DNA from: Betaproteobacteria bacterium
GTDB taxonomy: Bacteria; Pseudomonadota; Gammaproteobacteria; Burkholderiales; SG8-41
DNA: 64,000 bases
Direction: 5' to 3'
Assembly: GCA_029863175.1 (NCBI GenBank)
Contig: JAOTVX010000008.1
Location: 45,367 to 109,366, forward strand
Both the position numbers and the translations under genes were made by a program. Of the stretch, positions 23,994-32,352 are shown piece after piece. Each line of letters starts with the position of its first letter. Position 1 is the stretch's first letter. Below the pieces are notes generated by a model. The model made no database searches. It saw only the letters and a list, made by a program, of their open reading frames with translations, and was not told the DNA's origin.

Positions 23994-24265
23994 TTGCCTT
24001 CCTCCTGGGTGCGATTGTTCCGGGGATGCGCGAGATCGCGCAGAGCGACGAAAGAAATGGTTGAGCTTAAGCGAATCCAGTCCATTCTGGCAGATTGGTC
24101 CCATAAACGCCATGCAACCAAGGAAAGATCGGGAATTTTGTTTGGCAACGCTCGTTGCCCGAATGAGCGTATACGGACCCTCGCCCGGTCCCGCGAACTG
24201 GGCCCGGCATGCCGGCTTGTGACTGGCCTGACCCCCGGTTCCCGAAATCGCCTGACCGGCGATCG

Positions 24266-25165
24266 TCAGACCAGCGTCACCTCAAGCGCGCCGCACTTCT
24301 CGACTTCGGTCACGACCTTGTCTCCAGCTTTGAGCCACACTTGCTTCTCGGGCGGATAGCCCAGAATTACGCCCTGCGGCGTCCCGGTATAGATGATGTC
24401 GCCGGGCAGAAGCGTCAGATGGCGTGAGCAGTAGCTTACGATCTGCGCGCAGCCGTAGATCATGTCGGCAGTGTTCGAGTTCTGGCGCTGCTCGCCGTTT
24501 ACGTAGGTGGCAATTTTCAGATTCTGCGGATTTGTAATTTGGTCTGCACTCACGACCCAGGGACCGAGTGGCGCAAAATCGTCGCAGGCCTTGCCGAGCA
24601 TGAGCTGGCTAGTGGCCCGCATCAAATCGCGTGCCGTGAAATCGTTCCCATTAGCGTAACCGAAGACGTATGACAGCGCCTTCTCCTCGGGCACGTCGCG
24701 CGCCTTCCTGCCAATCACCACTACCAGTTCCACCTCGTAGTCGAACTGCGAAGACACCTTCGTCGGCAAGTGGATCTTGCCACGATGGCCGACGAGCGCG
24801 TTGTTGTACTTGTTGAACAGGATCGGCACCGGCGGAATCGGATTACCGGTCTCCTGTGCGTGTTGGCGGTAGTTGAGTCCGACGCAGATGATCTTGCCAG
24901 GACGCGGAACGGCCGGACCAAATCTTGTGCGCGATTCCGGGGCCAACACGCTCTTGCCGCGCTTGTCGTTTAGCGCCTTCTCGGCCAGCTTCATGAGCGG
25001 CGCGCAGTCAGCCCCTTCGATCACGGCGTGAATATCCGTCGGCGCCTTGATCCGAAACAGCTTGGACGCCTTGGCAACGTCCAGGATGCCCCGCTCCGTC
25101 CTGACCCCCAAGGTGCCGCCGTCGCGTCCTGCCAGCGTGCAGAACGTCATATTGCGCGCCCGCAT
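24266..25165 (-). CDS. Fumarylacetoacetate hydrolase family protein
   Basis: A 299-residue FAH-superfamily enzyme. The metal site is seen as Asp-Tyr-Glu-Val-Glu-Leu (two acidic ligands) with a later Asn-Asp, and the fold marks are Gly-Leu-Asn-Tyr-Arg-Gln-His, Gly-Tyr-Ala-Asn-Gly-Asn-Asp and a C-terminal Pro-Gly-Asp-Ile-Ile-Tyr-Thr-Gly-Thr-Pro-Gln-Gly-Val. Members hydrolyse or decarboxylate 2-oxo acids such as acylpyruvates and 5-oxopent-3-ene-1,2,5-tricarboxylate. The start at 25165 or the ATG at 25150 are both possible. It lies upstream of the TRAP operon on the same strand; the 272-base gap between them shows no gene. Confidence 0.9.
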   Translation of the reverse strand: MRARNMTFCTLAGRDGGTLGVRTERGILDVAKASKLFRIKAPTDIHAVIEGADCAPLMKLAEKALNDKRGKSVLAPESRTRFGPAVPRPGKIICVGLNYRQHAQETGNPIPPVPILFNKYNNALVGHRGKIHLPTKVSSQFDYEVELVVVIGRKARDVPEEKALSYVFGYANGNDFTARDLMRATSQLMLGKACDDFAPLGPWVVSADQITNPQNLKIATYVNGEQRQNSNTADMIYGCAQIVSYCSRHLTLLPGDIIYTGTPQGVILGYPPEKQVWLKAGDKVVTEVEKCGALEVTLV

Positions 25166-25324
25166 GGATCTCGCTGCCGCAGGTGTTTCGGGCTTGGTTT
25201 TAATCTTTCCCTCCGTTCGGCCTGGTCACTACGTTCAACGGGCGAGTCAACCATACCCTTGGGAAGGCGTCAATGCCGGGCTGCCGCGCGATTACCTGTG
25301 GATCGAGCAACGAATTCCTGCTTT

Positions 25325-25378
25325 ACACAAATCGATTTAGGTTGGCTTACACCTCTAGGAGATGGTGGACGCTCCCCG
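25325..25378. repeat. MITE-like dispersed repeat, partial copy 2
   Basis: AATCGATTTAGGTTGG followed by CTTACACCTCT and, after a short diverged part, GTGGACGCTCCC matches the right half of the copies at 20850 and 27676. The left half is missing. It lies in the otherwise gene-free 25166-25574 gap between divergent operons. Confidence 0.6.
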
Positions 25379-25574
25379 ATTGCGCCTTCTGGCGAAAGCC
25401 GGAGCGGGAGTTTTTCCGTGAGACATTGAGTGCAGCCCCGGCGGGGGTTTACCCCCAACGCCTGGCGCAGTACATTGTCACCAGTGAGTATCGGTTTCTG
25501 ACAATATTGCTTGCTGCTGGCCGGGGAACTCTCGGCTTTCCCGTTGTTCCGCGAACGATCGAGTGGAGTAGAAC

Positions 25575-26888
25575 ATGGCGACCTTTCTGAAACGCCGCAT
25601 CGACCAGACGCAAACTGACGCCGCCGACCTGGAAGTGCGTCAGACTGTCGAGCGGATCATCGCGGACATCGGCAAGCGCGGCGATGCGGCCGTGCGCGAG
25701 TTATCGGCGAAGTTCGATCGCTGGTCGCCCCCGAGCTTTCGTTTGAGCCAGGGGGAAATCGACAAGCTTCTGCGCGAGGTTCCCGAAGGCACGCTCTCCG
25801 ACATCCGGTTCGCGCAGGAACAGATCCGGACCTTCGCGCAGCATCAGAAGGGCGCGTTGCGCGATCTCGAAGTCGAGATCCGTCCGGGGGTGAAGCTCGG
25901 GCACCGGAACATACCCGTGGAAAGCGTCGGCTGCTACGTGCCCGGCGGACGCTACCCCATGGTTGCGTCCGCGCACATGAGTATCGTCACCGCGCGCGTG
26001 GCGGGGGTGAAACGCATCGTTGCCTGCACGCCTCCCAATGCCGGTGCGCCGCATGCGGAAACGATCGCGGCCATGGTCCTCGGCGGCGCCGACGAAATCC
26101 ATGTTCTTGGCGGCGTTCAGGCTGTCGCCGCGATGGCGCTGGGGACGGAAAGCATGCCTGCCGCCGACATGCTGGTCGGTCCCGGCAATGCGTACGTCGC
26201 GGAAGCGAAACGCCAACTCTTCGGCCGGGTGGGGATAGACCTCCTCGCCGGGCCAACCGAGATCCTGGTGATCGCCGACGACAGCGCAGACGCCGAAATG
26301 GTGGCGGTTGACCTGCTGGGACAGGCCGAGCACGGCCCGACCAGCCCGGCGATACTCATCACCACCTCGCGCGCGCTGGCCGAGGCGCTGCCCGCCGAGA
26401 TCGAGCGCCAGTTGAAGGTGCTGCCGACGGCGGACGTCGCTGGCGTGGCGTGGCGCGACTACGGCGAGATCATCGTGGTGGACAATGCCGAGGAAGCGGT
26501 GCGCGAGGCGGACCGCGTCGCTGCCGAGCACGTGGAAGTGCTGACTCGCAATCCGCGCTGGTTTCTCGAGCGCATGAAGAACTACGGCGCGCTCTTTCTC
26601 GGGCCCGAAACGAACGTGTCGTACGGCGACAAGGTAATCGGCACCAATCACACCCTGCCCACGCGCGGCGCGGCGCGCTACACCGGCGGGCTGTGGGTCG
26701 GGAAGTTCATGAAGACCTGCACGTACCAGGAGTGCACGCCCGAGGCGAGCGTCGAGATCGGCGACTACTGCTCGCGCCTGTGCGCCATCGAGCGTTTCTG
26801 GGGACACAAGGAGCAAGCCGACCTGCGGCTGCGCCGCTATGGCGGCAGGGACGTCGGTCTGCACCGGTCGAAGCCGGAACGCACATGA
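25575..26888 (+). CDS. Histidinol dehydrogenase-family enzyme, HpsN-like
   Basis: A 437-residue member of the HisD superfamily. Gly-Cys-Tyr-Val-Pro-Gly-Gly at 119-125, Val-Gly-Pro-Gly-Asn at 201-205, metal ligands Gln250 and His253 (Gln-Ala-Glu-His) and the catalytic pair Glu318-His319 are all present. No his genes are nearby, and the text ([20 protein letters not shown]) is closer to sulfopropanediol 3-dehydrogenase HpsN than to biosynthetic HisD as I remember them. It probably oxidises an alcohol in two steps to a carboxylate. It overlaps the SDR start (ATGA) and is divergent from the FAH and TRAP genes. Confidence 0.88.
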   Translation: MATFLKRRIDQTQTDAADLEVRQTVERIIADIGKRGDAAVRELSAKFDRWSPPSFRLSQGEIDKLLREVPEGTLSDIRFAQEQIRTFAQHQKGALRDLEVEIRPGVKLGHRNIPVESVGCYVPGGRYPMVASAHMSIVTARVAGVKRIVACTPPNAGAPHAETIAAMVLGGADEIHVLGGVQAVAAMALGTESMPAADMLVGPGNAYVAEAKRQLFGRVGIDLLAGPTEILVIADDSADAEMVAVDLLGQAEHGPTSPAILITTSRALAEALPAEIERQLKVLPTADVAGVAWRDYGEIIVVDNAEEAVREADRVAAEHVEVLTRNPRWFLERMKNYGALFLGPETNVSYGDKVIGTNHTLPTRGAARYTGGLWVGKFMKTCTYQECTPEASVEIGDYCSRLCAIERFWGHKEQADLRLRRYGGRDVGLHRSKPERT

Positions 26889-27676
26889 GCGCGCCGGGTT
26901 CGCTGCCCGGCGTCCTTAACGGCTGCCGGTTGGATGGCCGCGTCGCGCTCGTCACCGGCGCGGGGCGCGGTCTGGGACTCGCCGCGGCGATTGGGCTGGC
27001 GCAGGCCGGTGCGGAGGTCCTTCTCGTTAGCCGCACGCTCTCCGATCTGGAGGAGGCCGCCGATACGATACGCTCGGATGGGGGCGCCGCCCAAGCGCTG
27101 GTGTGCGACGTTACGAACGGCGCGCAGGTGCGGGAAGCGTTCGCGCAGCTGCCTCGGCTCGATATCCTGGTCAACAATGCCGGCGGCAACCTGCCTGAGC
27201 CGTTCGTCGAAGTTACCGAAGAGCGGCTGGACCGCATCCTCAACCTCAACGTGCGGGCGGCGTTTCTCGTGGCGCAGGCGGCGGCGCGCAAAATGCTCGA
27301 AACAGCCGACCGCAGGCAACGCGGCGGCGCCATGGTCAACGTCTCGTCGCAGATGGGCCACGTCGGCGCTGCCGGGCGCACCGTTTACTGCATGACCAAG
27401 CACGCGCTCGAGGGGTTGACGAAGGCGCTCGCGGTGGAGCTCGCCCCTCACAACATCCGCGTGAACTCGATTGCGCCGACTTTCATCGAGACCCCGATGA
27501 CCGCGCCGTTCTTCGAGGAACCGCGCTTTCGGGAGTGGGTGCTGAATCGCATACCCCTGGGCAGGCTCGGCAAGCTCGACGAAGTATCCGCCGCCGTCGC
27601 GTTTCTCGCTTCGCCCGCCGCGTCGCTCATCACCGGGACGAGCTTGCTCGTGGACGGCGGTTGGACGGCACAGTAG
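26885..27676 (+). CDS. Short-chain dehydrogenase/reductase
   Basis: A 263-residue classical SDR. The cofactor motif Gly-Ala-Gly-Arg-Gly-Leu-Gly is near residue 25, then Asn-Asn-Ala-Gly-Gly, catalytic Ser (Val-Ser-Ser-Gln-Met-Gly) and Tyr-Cys-Met-Thr-Lys (Tyr-x-x-x-Lys), and the C-terminal Leu-Val-Asp-Gly-Gly-Trp-Thr. The ATG overlaps the stop of the HpsN-like gene by four bases, so the products are coupled and probably act in sequence, the SDR interconverting a secondary alcohol and ketone (inference). The stop abuts a MITE-like repeat. Confidence 0.92.
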   Translation: MSAPGSLPGVLNGCRLDGRVALVTGAGRGLGLAAAIGLAQAGAEVLLVSRTLSDLEEAADTIRSDGGAAQALVCDVTNGAQVREAFAQLPRLDILVNNAGGNLPEPFVEVTEERLDRILNLNVRAAFLVAQAAARKMLETADRRQRGGAMVNVSSQMGHVGAAGRTVYCMTKHALEGLTKALAVELAPHNIRVNSIAPTFIETPMTAPFFEEPRFREWVLNRIPLGRLGKLDEVSAAVAFLASPAASLITGTSLLVDGGWTAQ

Positions 27677-27800
27677 AGGTAAGTAGGGCACAGACCCCGT
27701 CTATTGTGCTCCCCGCGCCGCCCGCGTACGCGGAATCTCCCGTCGGAGGTCACGCGAATCGATCTAGATTGGCTTACACCTCTCGGAAAGGTTGGTCGGT
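27676..27800. repeat. MITE-like dispersed repeat, copy 3
   Basis: Begins directly at the last base of the SDR stop codon (AGGTAAGTAGGGCACAGACC) and runs through GAGGTCACGCGAATC and CTTACACCTCTCGGAAAGG to GTCGGTCTCC. It aligns along its length with 20850-20978. The element may supply a transcript end for the SDR operon. Confidence 0.7.
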
Positions 27801-27886
27801 CTCCTATTGTGAAGTCTGCGGAGCAGGAAGAAAGATGACGAGGGTGGGGGTTATGGACAGATGATGCCGCCGCGGAAGTGGCAGCG

Positions 27887-28222
27887 TCACCGCTTGCAGG
27901 GAAACGCCAATAAGAGCGCGGACGTTACGTTGTTATAGGCGCTCAAATGTAGGACCCCGGGATGCTCGCGGAGAAATTTAGTGGAAACCCTAACAAGCTG
28001 GCCTCTCGTGACCTCGACGGGAAAACAGGCTTGTAATCCGGAAAATGGATAATTGAGCATCACGTCAAAGATTGCCGCAACGTATCCATTACAGACGCCG
28101 CTTTCAAAAGTGGCATCAGTCTCGGGCTCGGAACAGAATTCGAGCAAATCATGTCCAGTCGTAACCGCTCCAGCCGGACACGCCGACAGCATTCCGACAA
28201 GCAGCAGGATTGCACGTTTCAT
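27887..28222 (-). CDS. Exported Rap1a/Tai-type immunity-like protein
   Basis: A 111-residue secreted protein with AGGAACCC before its ATG and a signal peptide ending near Pro-Ala-Gly-Ala-Val. The mature part has Asp-Leu-Leu-Glu-Phe-Cys, Cys-Asn-Gly-Tyr-Val-Ala-Ala, Ala-Cys-Phe-Pro, Gly-Gln-Leu-Val-Arg-Val-Ser-Thr-Lys-Phe-Leu and a terminal Phe-Pro-Cys. The four spaced Cys and these motifs match the Rap1a/Tai family, named for type VI secretion immunity proteins, although most chromosomal members have no cognate effector nearby. No effector or T6SS gene is seen here, so immunity is unproven. Confidence 0.75.
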   Translation of the reverse strand: MKRAILLLVGMLSACPAGAVTTGHDLLEFCSEPETDATFESGVCNGYVAAIFDVMLNYPFSGLQACFPVEVTRGQLVRVSTKFLREHPGVLHLSAYNNVTSALLLAFPCKR

Positions 28223-28802
28223 GGGTTCCTCCCCGCGGGGCCGACATCAGCAAGGTTACACTCGCCGCACCGGGGAGGGGAATGCCATGCTGCGGGAAAG
28301 CAGTGGAAGCAAGCAGGGGACAGACCGTATTTTTGCGCGTTCGGGGCTGACCGCGTTCGTCGCGGGACTCGCGCGCAAAACCGTTCGGCACAACGTGACC
28401 ATCAACAATAGTTTCTAATCGACCGCAATTTCGCCCTGATAGTGGTAGCAGGTGTGGGCGTGGAGCTCTCGGTCTGTCCGGGCGCGCTCCTTGGAGGATG
28501 CCGTTGCGCGCGGCCGCAGCAAATCGCAGGGGCTGCGGGCACTTCTGGGGCCAGAGATTGGCTCCATTTTCCGGTGACCATTTCTTCAGCTCGAACCTCC
28601 CATTCGTCCCGTAAAAATGGGGCTAAAAGGGGCGGTTTTTTGGGGGGGGTCCAAACCGTGACGTCTGTCGCGAACCCTCGAAAGTCGGCCGTGATTTTGT
28701 GCGTGGAACGACTAAGAATGCCGCTTTCCGCTGGTCCTTTTTTGTAGCGATGGGACTAGGATGGGGGTGTCTTCAATACGGGCTCGTGCCGAGGGGGCCA
28801 CC
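28223..28802. other. Gap with a short GGGGACAGACC-type repeat end
   Basis: No supported gene in 580 bases. AGGGGACAGACCGTATTTTTG at about 28315-28336 resembles the terminal repeat of the MITE-like family. Two G-rich runs (28631-28650) are also present. Open frames crossing it have no ribosome sites. Confidence 0.4.
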
Positions 28803-29339
28803 ATGAATCGAGCGCTAATTTTGGTGTTGTCGGGTGTCTTGGCTAGTGCCTGGCCCGGTGGGGCCGCAGCGGACGGCCACCGTGCCGCAGGCGCTGCCAT
28901 CGCGAAACTGATGATCTTGATGAGTTGGGGCGCGTCCCGCTTCGTTGCGCCGGAGCGCGTCGTGGCCCCTGAGAAGGACTGGGCGATCGTCAAAAACGCC
29001 GAAACGAAACGCGCCGCCCGCATCACGCGTGAGAGGCAGCTTCGCGAAGCACGCCAGCGCATCGCTGAGCGCGAGCGCGAGCTGCGTCTCGCGCGGGAGG
29101 CATACCGGCGCGAGACCAGCCGCATCACGCAAGCACCACAGCTCGTAGCCGGCCAGCGCCTCAACGCGGCCGAGCGCATGGCCCGCGAAGCGCGGGGAGA
29201 GCGGCTGCAACTCGCCGAGCGCCGCGTGAACCAGCACGAACGGGAGGCGTATCTGGCGAAGCTGGAATATGGCCGCACCGTGCGCGCGGTCCGGGAGCAG
29301 CGTCGCCGCGACGCGGGGAGCGCGGACACGGACAGCTGA
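28803..29339 (+). CDS. Exported Arg/Glu-rich coiled-coil protein
   Basis: A 178-residue protein from ATG 28803, 10 bases after GAGGGGG. A signal peptide runs to about residue 24 (Gly-Gly-Ala-Ala-Ala-Asp). The rest is almost entirely charged helix with Arg-Glu-Arg-Gln-Leu-Arg-Glu-Ala-Arg-Gln-Arg-Ile repeats, strongly predicted coiled coil, with no cysteine in the mature part. I recognise no family. It is convergent with a minus-strand operon across the hairpin at 29359-29387. Function unknown; a periplasmic scaffold is possible. Confidence 0.6.
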   Translation: MNRALILVLSGVLASAWPGGAAADGHRAAGAAIAKLMILMSWGASRFVAPERVVAPEKDWAIVKNAETKRAARITRERQLREARQRIAERERELRLAREAYRRETSRITQAPQLVAGQRLNAAERMAREARGERLQLAERRVNQHEREAYLAKLEYGRTVRAVREQRRRDAGSADTDS

Positions 29340-29347
29340 GCGACCTG

Positions 29348-29387
29348 TAAAAAAGGGGCCTGAGCGGAAACGCTGCTTCCGCTCAGG
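29348..29387 (-). terminator. Strong intrinsic terminator with 11-base stem
   Basis: CCTGAGCGGAA (29359-29369) and TTCCGCTCAGG (29377-29387) are perfect complements around a seven-base loop. On the minus strand the stem is followed by CCCC and seven T, so it ends the yqgE operon; on the plus strand it lacks a T-run but may still act for the coiled-coil gene. Confidence 0.8.
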
Positions 29388-29412
29388 GAATCCTGAGACA
29401 GTCTCAGTAACC

Positions 29413-29586
29413 CTATACCTGCGACGCGTCTATTCCGACTTGATCCTGCAGGAACTGCCTGGCGTCATCGACGGTGTCAAACGTCAGGGCGTTTCCGTCC
29501 GCGTCCGTAGTCAGGGCGTTTCCGTCCGCGCCCGTAATCAATAGAACGCCAGTCGCGGGGCAGGGACGCCAGGGGCGGGTGGTCAA
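29413..29586 (-). CDS. Small hypothetical protein coupled to the YqgE gene
   Basis: A 57-residue frame from TTG 29586, whose TTGA overlaps the YqgE stop. It ends 26 bases before the terminator, so the frame fits exactly between the two. The C-terminal half reads Asp-Gly-Asn-Ala-Leu-Thr-x-Asp twice, then Thr-Val-Asp-Asp-Ala-Arg-Gln-Phe-Leu-Gln-Asp-Gln, which looks like real acidic protein. A 27-base direct repeat encodes the duplicated part. No family recognised. Confidence 0.4.
   Translation of the reverse strand: MTTRPWRPCPATGVLLITGADGNALTTDADGNALTFDTVDDARQFLQDQVGIDASQV
29484..29537. repeat. Two-copy 27-base tandem repeat
   Basis: Units 29484-29510 and 29511-29537 differ at two positions (TCAGGGCGTTTCCGTCCGCG then T or C, ending G or A). 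On the minus strand they encode a repeated Asp-Gly-Asn-Ala-Leu-Thr-type motif, in frame because 27 is a multiple of three. Confidence 0.75.
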
Positions 29587-30236
29587 TGCAGGCGGGCGTA
29601 GTGATGCACGTTCTTGGCACTGGCTCTGATGCGTCTTGCATTGTGCCGCGAGCGCTCGAGGAGCTCCTCCCACATGCCTTCGGTCGACTCGCGAAGCACG
29701 AGGCTCGTGTCGGCGTCGAGCACGTACCAGAAGCCACGCTCGACTTCGGTGCGCAGCTCGCCAGGCTGCCATAACACCAACCCTGCGAAGAATCTGGCGT
29801 GGTCGGATTCCTTTTCGATGATGTCATCCACGCCCACGCGATCGACCACGGCGTAAAGATCCGACGTTAGTTGCATCGAATGCTCGCTGGGGCTGTCCGG
29901 GCGCTGCACCAAGGCAAACAGGACCTCCGTGCTGACCGGTCCTCCCAGGTAAACCGGATCGGCGACCTTTTTCGAGGGCTCGTGATCCGGGAAGAGTCCG
30001 CCGAGCGTCATCGGGGTGGGCTTGTTGACGATGAAGCCGATGTGCTGGTCGGCGCCCATCGGCTTGACGATGAGGATCGTCGCCCCGTAGAGCCGGTCTG
30101 CCTGCAATGCAGGCTTGGCGACGAGCATCACCGGCTCGGTGCCGAGGTCTGCCGCGCGCGCTACGATCGTGCAAGCGATCGTGGCGATCGCGAGCACGAC
30201 TGACGCCAGATAGGCGAAGGAGCGCTCCTTATCCAT
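29583..30236 (-). CDS. YqgE/AlgH family protein with N-terminal signal or anchor
   Basis: A 217-residue member of the YqgE/AlgH family (DUF179). The domain marks are Leu-Ile-Val-Lys-Pro (for the common Val-Ile-Tyr-Ile), Ile-Gly-Phe-Ile-Val-Asn-Lys-Pro-Thr and Tyr-Leu-Gly-Gly-Pro-Val, then Gly-Leu-Val-Leu-Trp-Gln-Pro-Gly-Glu-Leu. Typical YqgE is cytosolic and about 185 residues; this one has a hydrophobic N-terminal extension (residues 8-28, ending Val-Ala-Arg-Ala) that looks like a signal peptide. It may be a periplasmic branch of the family. The usual neighbour ruvX/yqgF is absent. Confidence 0.85.
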   Translation of the reverse strand: MDKERSFAYLASVVLAIATIACTIVARAADLGTEPVMLVAKPALQADRLYGATILIVKPMGADQHIGFIVNKPTPMTLGGLFPDHEPSKKVADPVYLGGPVSTEVLFALVQRPDSPSEHSMQLTSDLYAVVDRVGVDDIIEKESDHARFFAGLVLWQPGELRTEVERGFWYVLDADTSLVLRESTEGMWEELLERSRHNARRIRASAKNVHHYARLH

Positions 30237-30718
30237 GGCAACGATCTCCTGACAATTTCCCGCAAGGCCCCTGAAATGTTTAGTGCAAGAATCCTGCCAG
30301 AGTCTGTCTTAAGAGGCAATAAAGGTCGTTCTTACAATGCGTTATTGGGACTTTTTACACGATTTTATGAGGTAAAAATGACACACTCTCTTCGTGGATG
30401 CATGATCTTGCGGTGCAACAAAATTGCCTTGGCGCCTCTGACGGGGCGGGAGCGGGCATTCTTTGCCTACGTTTCCTGACCGAGAATGGCGCCGGTTACG
30501 GTGGCGCGTTATTCAGCACTACCGTCGTGGTCGAGCACGGTCGCGCTGGAAGTTCGTCACCGCCATGCCCGGTCGCGAAAAGGGTGTCTCATACCGTCTT
30601 GCCACCGTTTTGCCATTACCAGAATCACATTTCTCAGCGGAGTGCAGCGGCTTGTGGCGATATCGACTGGAGACCGCTAGACTGGTCCCGGCAGGATGCA
30701 CAGCGGCAAAGGAAGGCC
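30237..30718. other. Gap with no convincing gene
   Basis: This 480-base stretch between the divergent YqgE and CmcJ-like genes is more AT-rich at 30280-30420 than its surroundings. Short frames exist but none has a family match that I can see. Confidence 0.4.
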
Positions 30719-31540
30719 ATGGACCGGATGAATCGGGTGGTGCTCGCGGATATTCCCTATATCGTGAACACGGGCGAGAAGCTCGTGAACGAGACGTTCG
30801 GGCCGAACAACATTCGCCGACGCCGCACCGGCACGCAAGAGTTGAAGCGCGTCGACATCCGCAACGGCCGGTTGCAGCCGGAGCGGTTTTCGCTCGATGG
30901 AAACGGCTTCGTTTTCGTCGAGCATCAGACGAAGGTGGCCGACTTCTTCGACGCGGAGCAGATCAGATCGGTGTATTACCCGGAGGTCGAGCGCCTGATC
31001 CGGGAGAAATCGGGCGCCAGCCGCGTGGTGATCTTCGATCACACGCTGCGCTCGGGCGACGAAACGGAGCGCGAGGCGCGGCTCGTCCGCGAGCCGGTGC
31101 TCTCGGCGCACAACGACTACACAGAATGGTCTGGCCCGCAGCGCGTGCGTGAAATCCTGCCGGACGAGGCCGAGACGCTCCTGAAACACCGCTTTGCGAT
31201 CATTCAGGTATGGCGAGCGATAAACCAGCCGATCGAGGTGAATCCGCTGGCCATTGCGGACGCCAAGAGCGTCGCCATGGAGGATTTTCTGGTCGCGGAG
31301 CGCCGCTATCCGAACCGGGTGGGGCAGACCTACCGGCTCGCGTACAGCCCCCACCATCGCTGGTTTTATTTCCCGCAGATGCGGCGCGACGAGGCACTGG
31401 TGTTCAAGGTCTACGAGTCGGAGCAGGACGGCCGTGCGCGGTTCACCCCGCACAGCTCGTTTGACGATCCCACGTCGCCGCCGGGTGCGCCGCCACGCCA
31501 GAGTATCGAGGTGCGCGCTTTTGCCTTTTTCGCGGACTGA
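30719..31540 (+). CDS. CmcJ/NvfI-family oxidoreductase
   Basis: A 273-residue protein starting at ATG 30719 with AAGGAAGG upstream. The markers of the CmcJ/NvfI group are Phe-Asp-His-Thr-Leu-Arg followed by Val-Leu-Ser-Ala-His-Asn-Asp-Tyr-Thr (candidate 2-His/Asp metal ligands), then Ile-Ile-Gln-Val-Trp-Arg-Ala and Tyr-Phe-Pro-Gln-Met-Arg-Arg-Asp-Glu-Ala. Fungal members are non-haem iron/2-oxoglutarate isomerase-type enzymes; the bacterial ones are uncharacterised to my knowledge. It is a single gene here, so no pathway can be proposed. Confidence 0.85.
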   Translation: MDRMNRVVLADIPYIVNTGEKLVNETFGPNNIRRRRTGTQELKRVDIRNGRLQPERFSLDGNGFVFVEHQTKVADFFDAEQIRSVYYPEVERLIREKSGASRVVIFDHTLRSGDETEREARLVREPVLSAHNDYTEWSGPQRVREILPDEAETLLKHRFAIIQVWRAINQPIEVNPLAIADAKSVAMEDFLVAERRYPNRVGQTYRLAYSPHHRWFYFPQMRRDEALVFKVYESEQDGRARFTPHSSFDDPTSPPGAPPRQSIEVRAFAFFAD

Positions 31541-31767
31541 GGCCGGGGCGCGGGAAGCGGCCCTCAGGTTTTCGACTTCGATTCCCGGAGGATGGCGCGT
31601 ACAAGGGCGCGTATCGCCCAGCTCTTGACTGTCCGCGCCTTGCGCTCACTGATGTAACCTTTTCGTGGACTGTGCGTTGCACGGTTAAGCCCTCAACGCG
31701 TTCCGAGCGCCCTTGGGTAGCGCCCGTGTGATACGAGGAGCACGCGGCTTAACCGGAGAGCCTGTTG

Positions 31768-32238
31768 ATGCCTCCACAGCGATGTGCCATCTCCTTTTCC
31801 ACCTACCTGGCAGCGGTTCTCAGTGCCCTGCACGTCGCCGCCGGGACGCTGGCAGCCTTGATGTCCATCCCCGTCTGGGCGAAGGCGATCTCCATTGTGG
31901 CGGTTCTGTGGAGCTTGAAACATTGTCTCGGCGAGGTAGCCCTCCTGCGAACTCCGGGCGCGATCGTGGTAGTCGATGTCACGCGGGAGGGGCGGGTCTT
32001 TTGTCGAACTCGACGTGGTGAGTGGCTCGATTGCGAGCTACTGCCATCGAGCTTCGTCTCTCATCGCCTCACAATCTTGAATCTGCGGGTGCGCGGAACG
32101 CAGCGAACGCGCTACGTGATGCTGTGCGGCGACAACGTGGATCCTGCAGACTTCCGGCGATTGCGCGCGTGGCTGCGCTGGGCGGCGAGCCGGGCTGTCG
32201 GTCGAACGCAAGCCACCGCATCGAAACGACCCTCCTGA
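31768..32238 (+). CDS. YgfX/CptA-like inner-membrane protein
   Basis: A 156-residue protein starting at ATG 31768. Two adjacent hydrophobic segments (about residues 10-30 and 33-50) with a Pro-Val-Trp-Ala-Lys turn between them are followed by a cytosolic part with Arg-Arg-Gly-Glu-Trp-Leu, Leu-Leu-Pro-Ser-Ser-Phe-Val-Ser and a C-terminal Phe-Arg-Arg-Leu-Arg-Ala-Trp-Leu-Arg-Trp. This is the layout of YgfX (CptA), usually found next to sdhE. No sdhE is present here, so the link to succinate dehydrogenase maturation is not supported by context. Confidence 0.7.
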   Translation: MPPQRCAISFSTYLAAVLSALHVAAGTLAALMSIPVWAKAISIVAVLWSLKHCLGEVALLRTPGAIVVVDVTREGRVFCRTRRGEWLDCELLPSSFVSHRLTILNLRVRGTQRTRYVMLCGDNVDPADFRRLRAWLRWAASRAVGRTQATASKRPS

Positions 32239-32274
32239 CTGCGAATCTTCAGGGGGTGTTTGGGCGCCTCAAAC

Positions 32275-32293
32275 CTCACAAAATGTGAGTTTT
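32275..32293 (+). terminator. Intrinsic terminator after the YgfX-like gene
   Basis: CTCACA (32275-32280), loop AAA, TGTGAG (32284-32289), then TTTT. The stem is short and has little GC, so it may be weak. Confidence 0.5.
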
Positions 32294-32352
32294 CGGTCTG
32301 AAGGTTGCAAAAGAAAAAGCGTACCGTGTTAAGGCCGGGCATAATCCAAACC

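Noticed and set aside
25575..26888. Histidinol dehydrogenase of histidine biosynthesis
   Set aside because: No other his genes are nearby, the gene is coupled to an SDR, and its sequence is closer to HpsN-type catabolic dehydrogenases.
27887..28222. Type VI secretion immunity gene with a paired effector
   Set aside because: No effector or T6SS gene is nearby; the family assignment rests on cysteine pattern only, so the role is left open.
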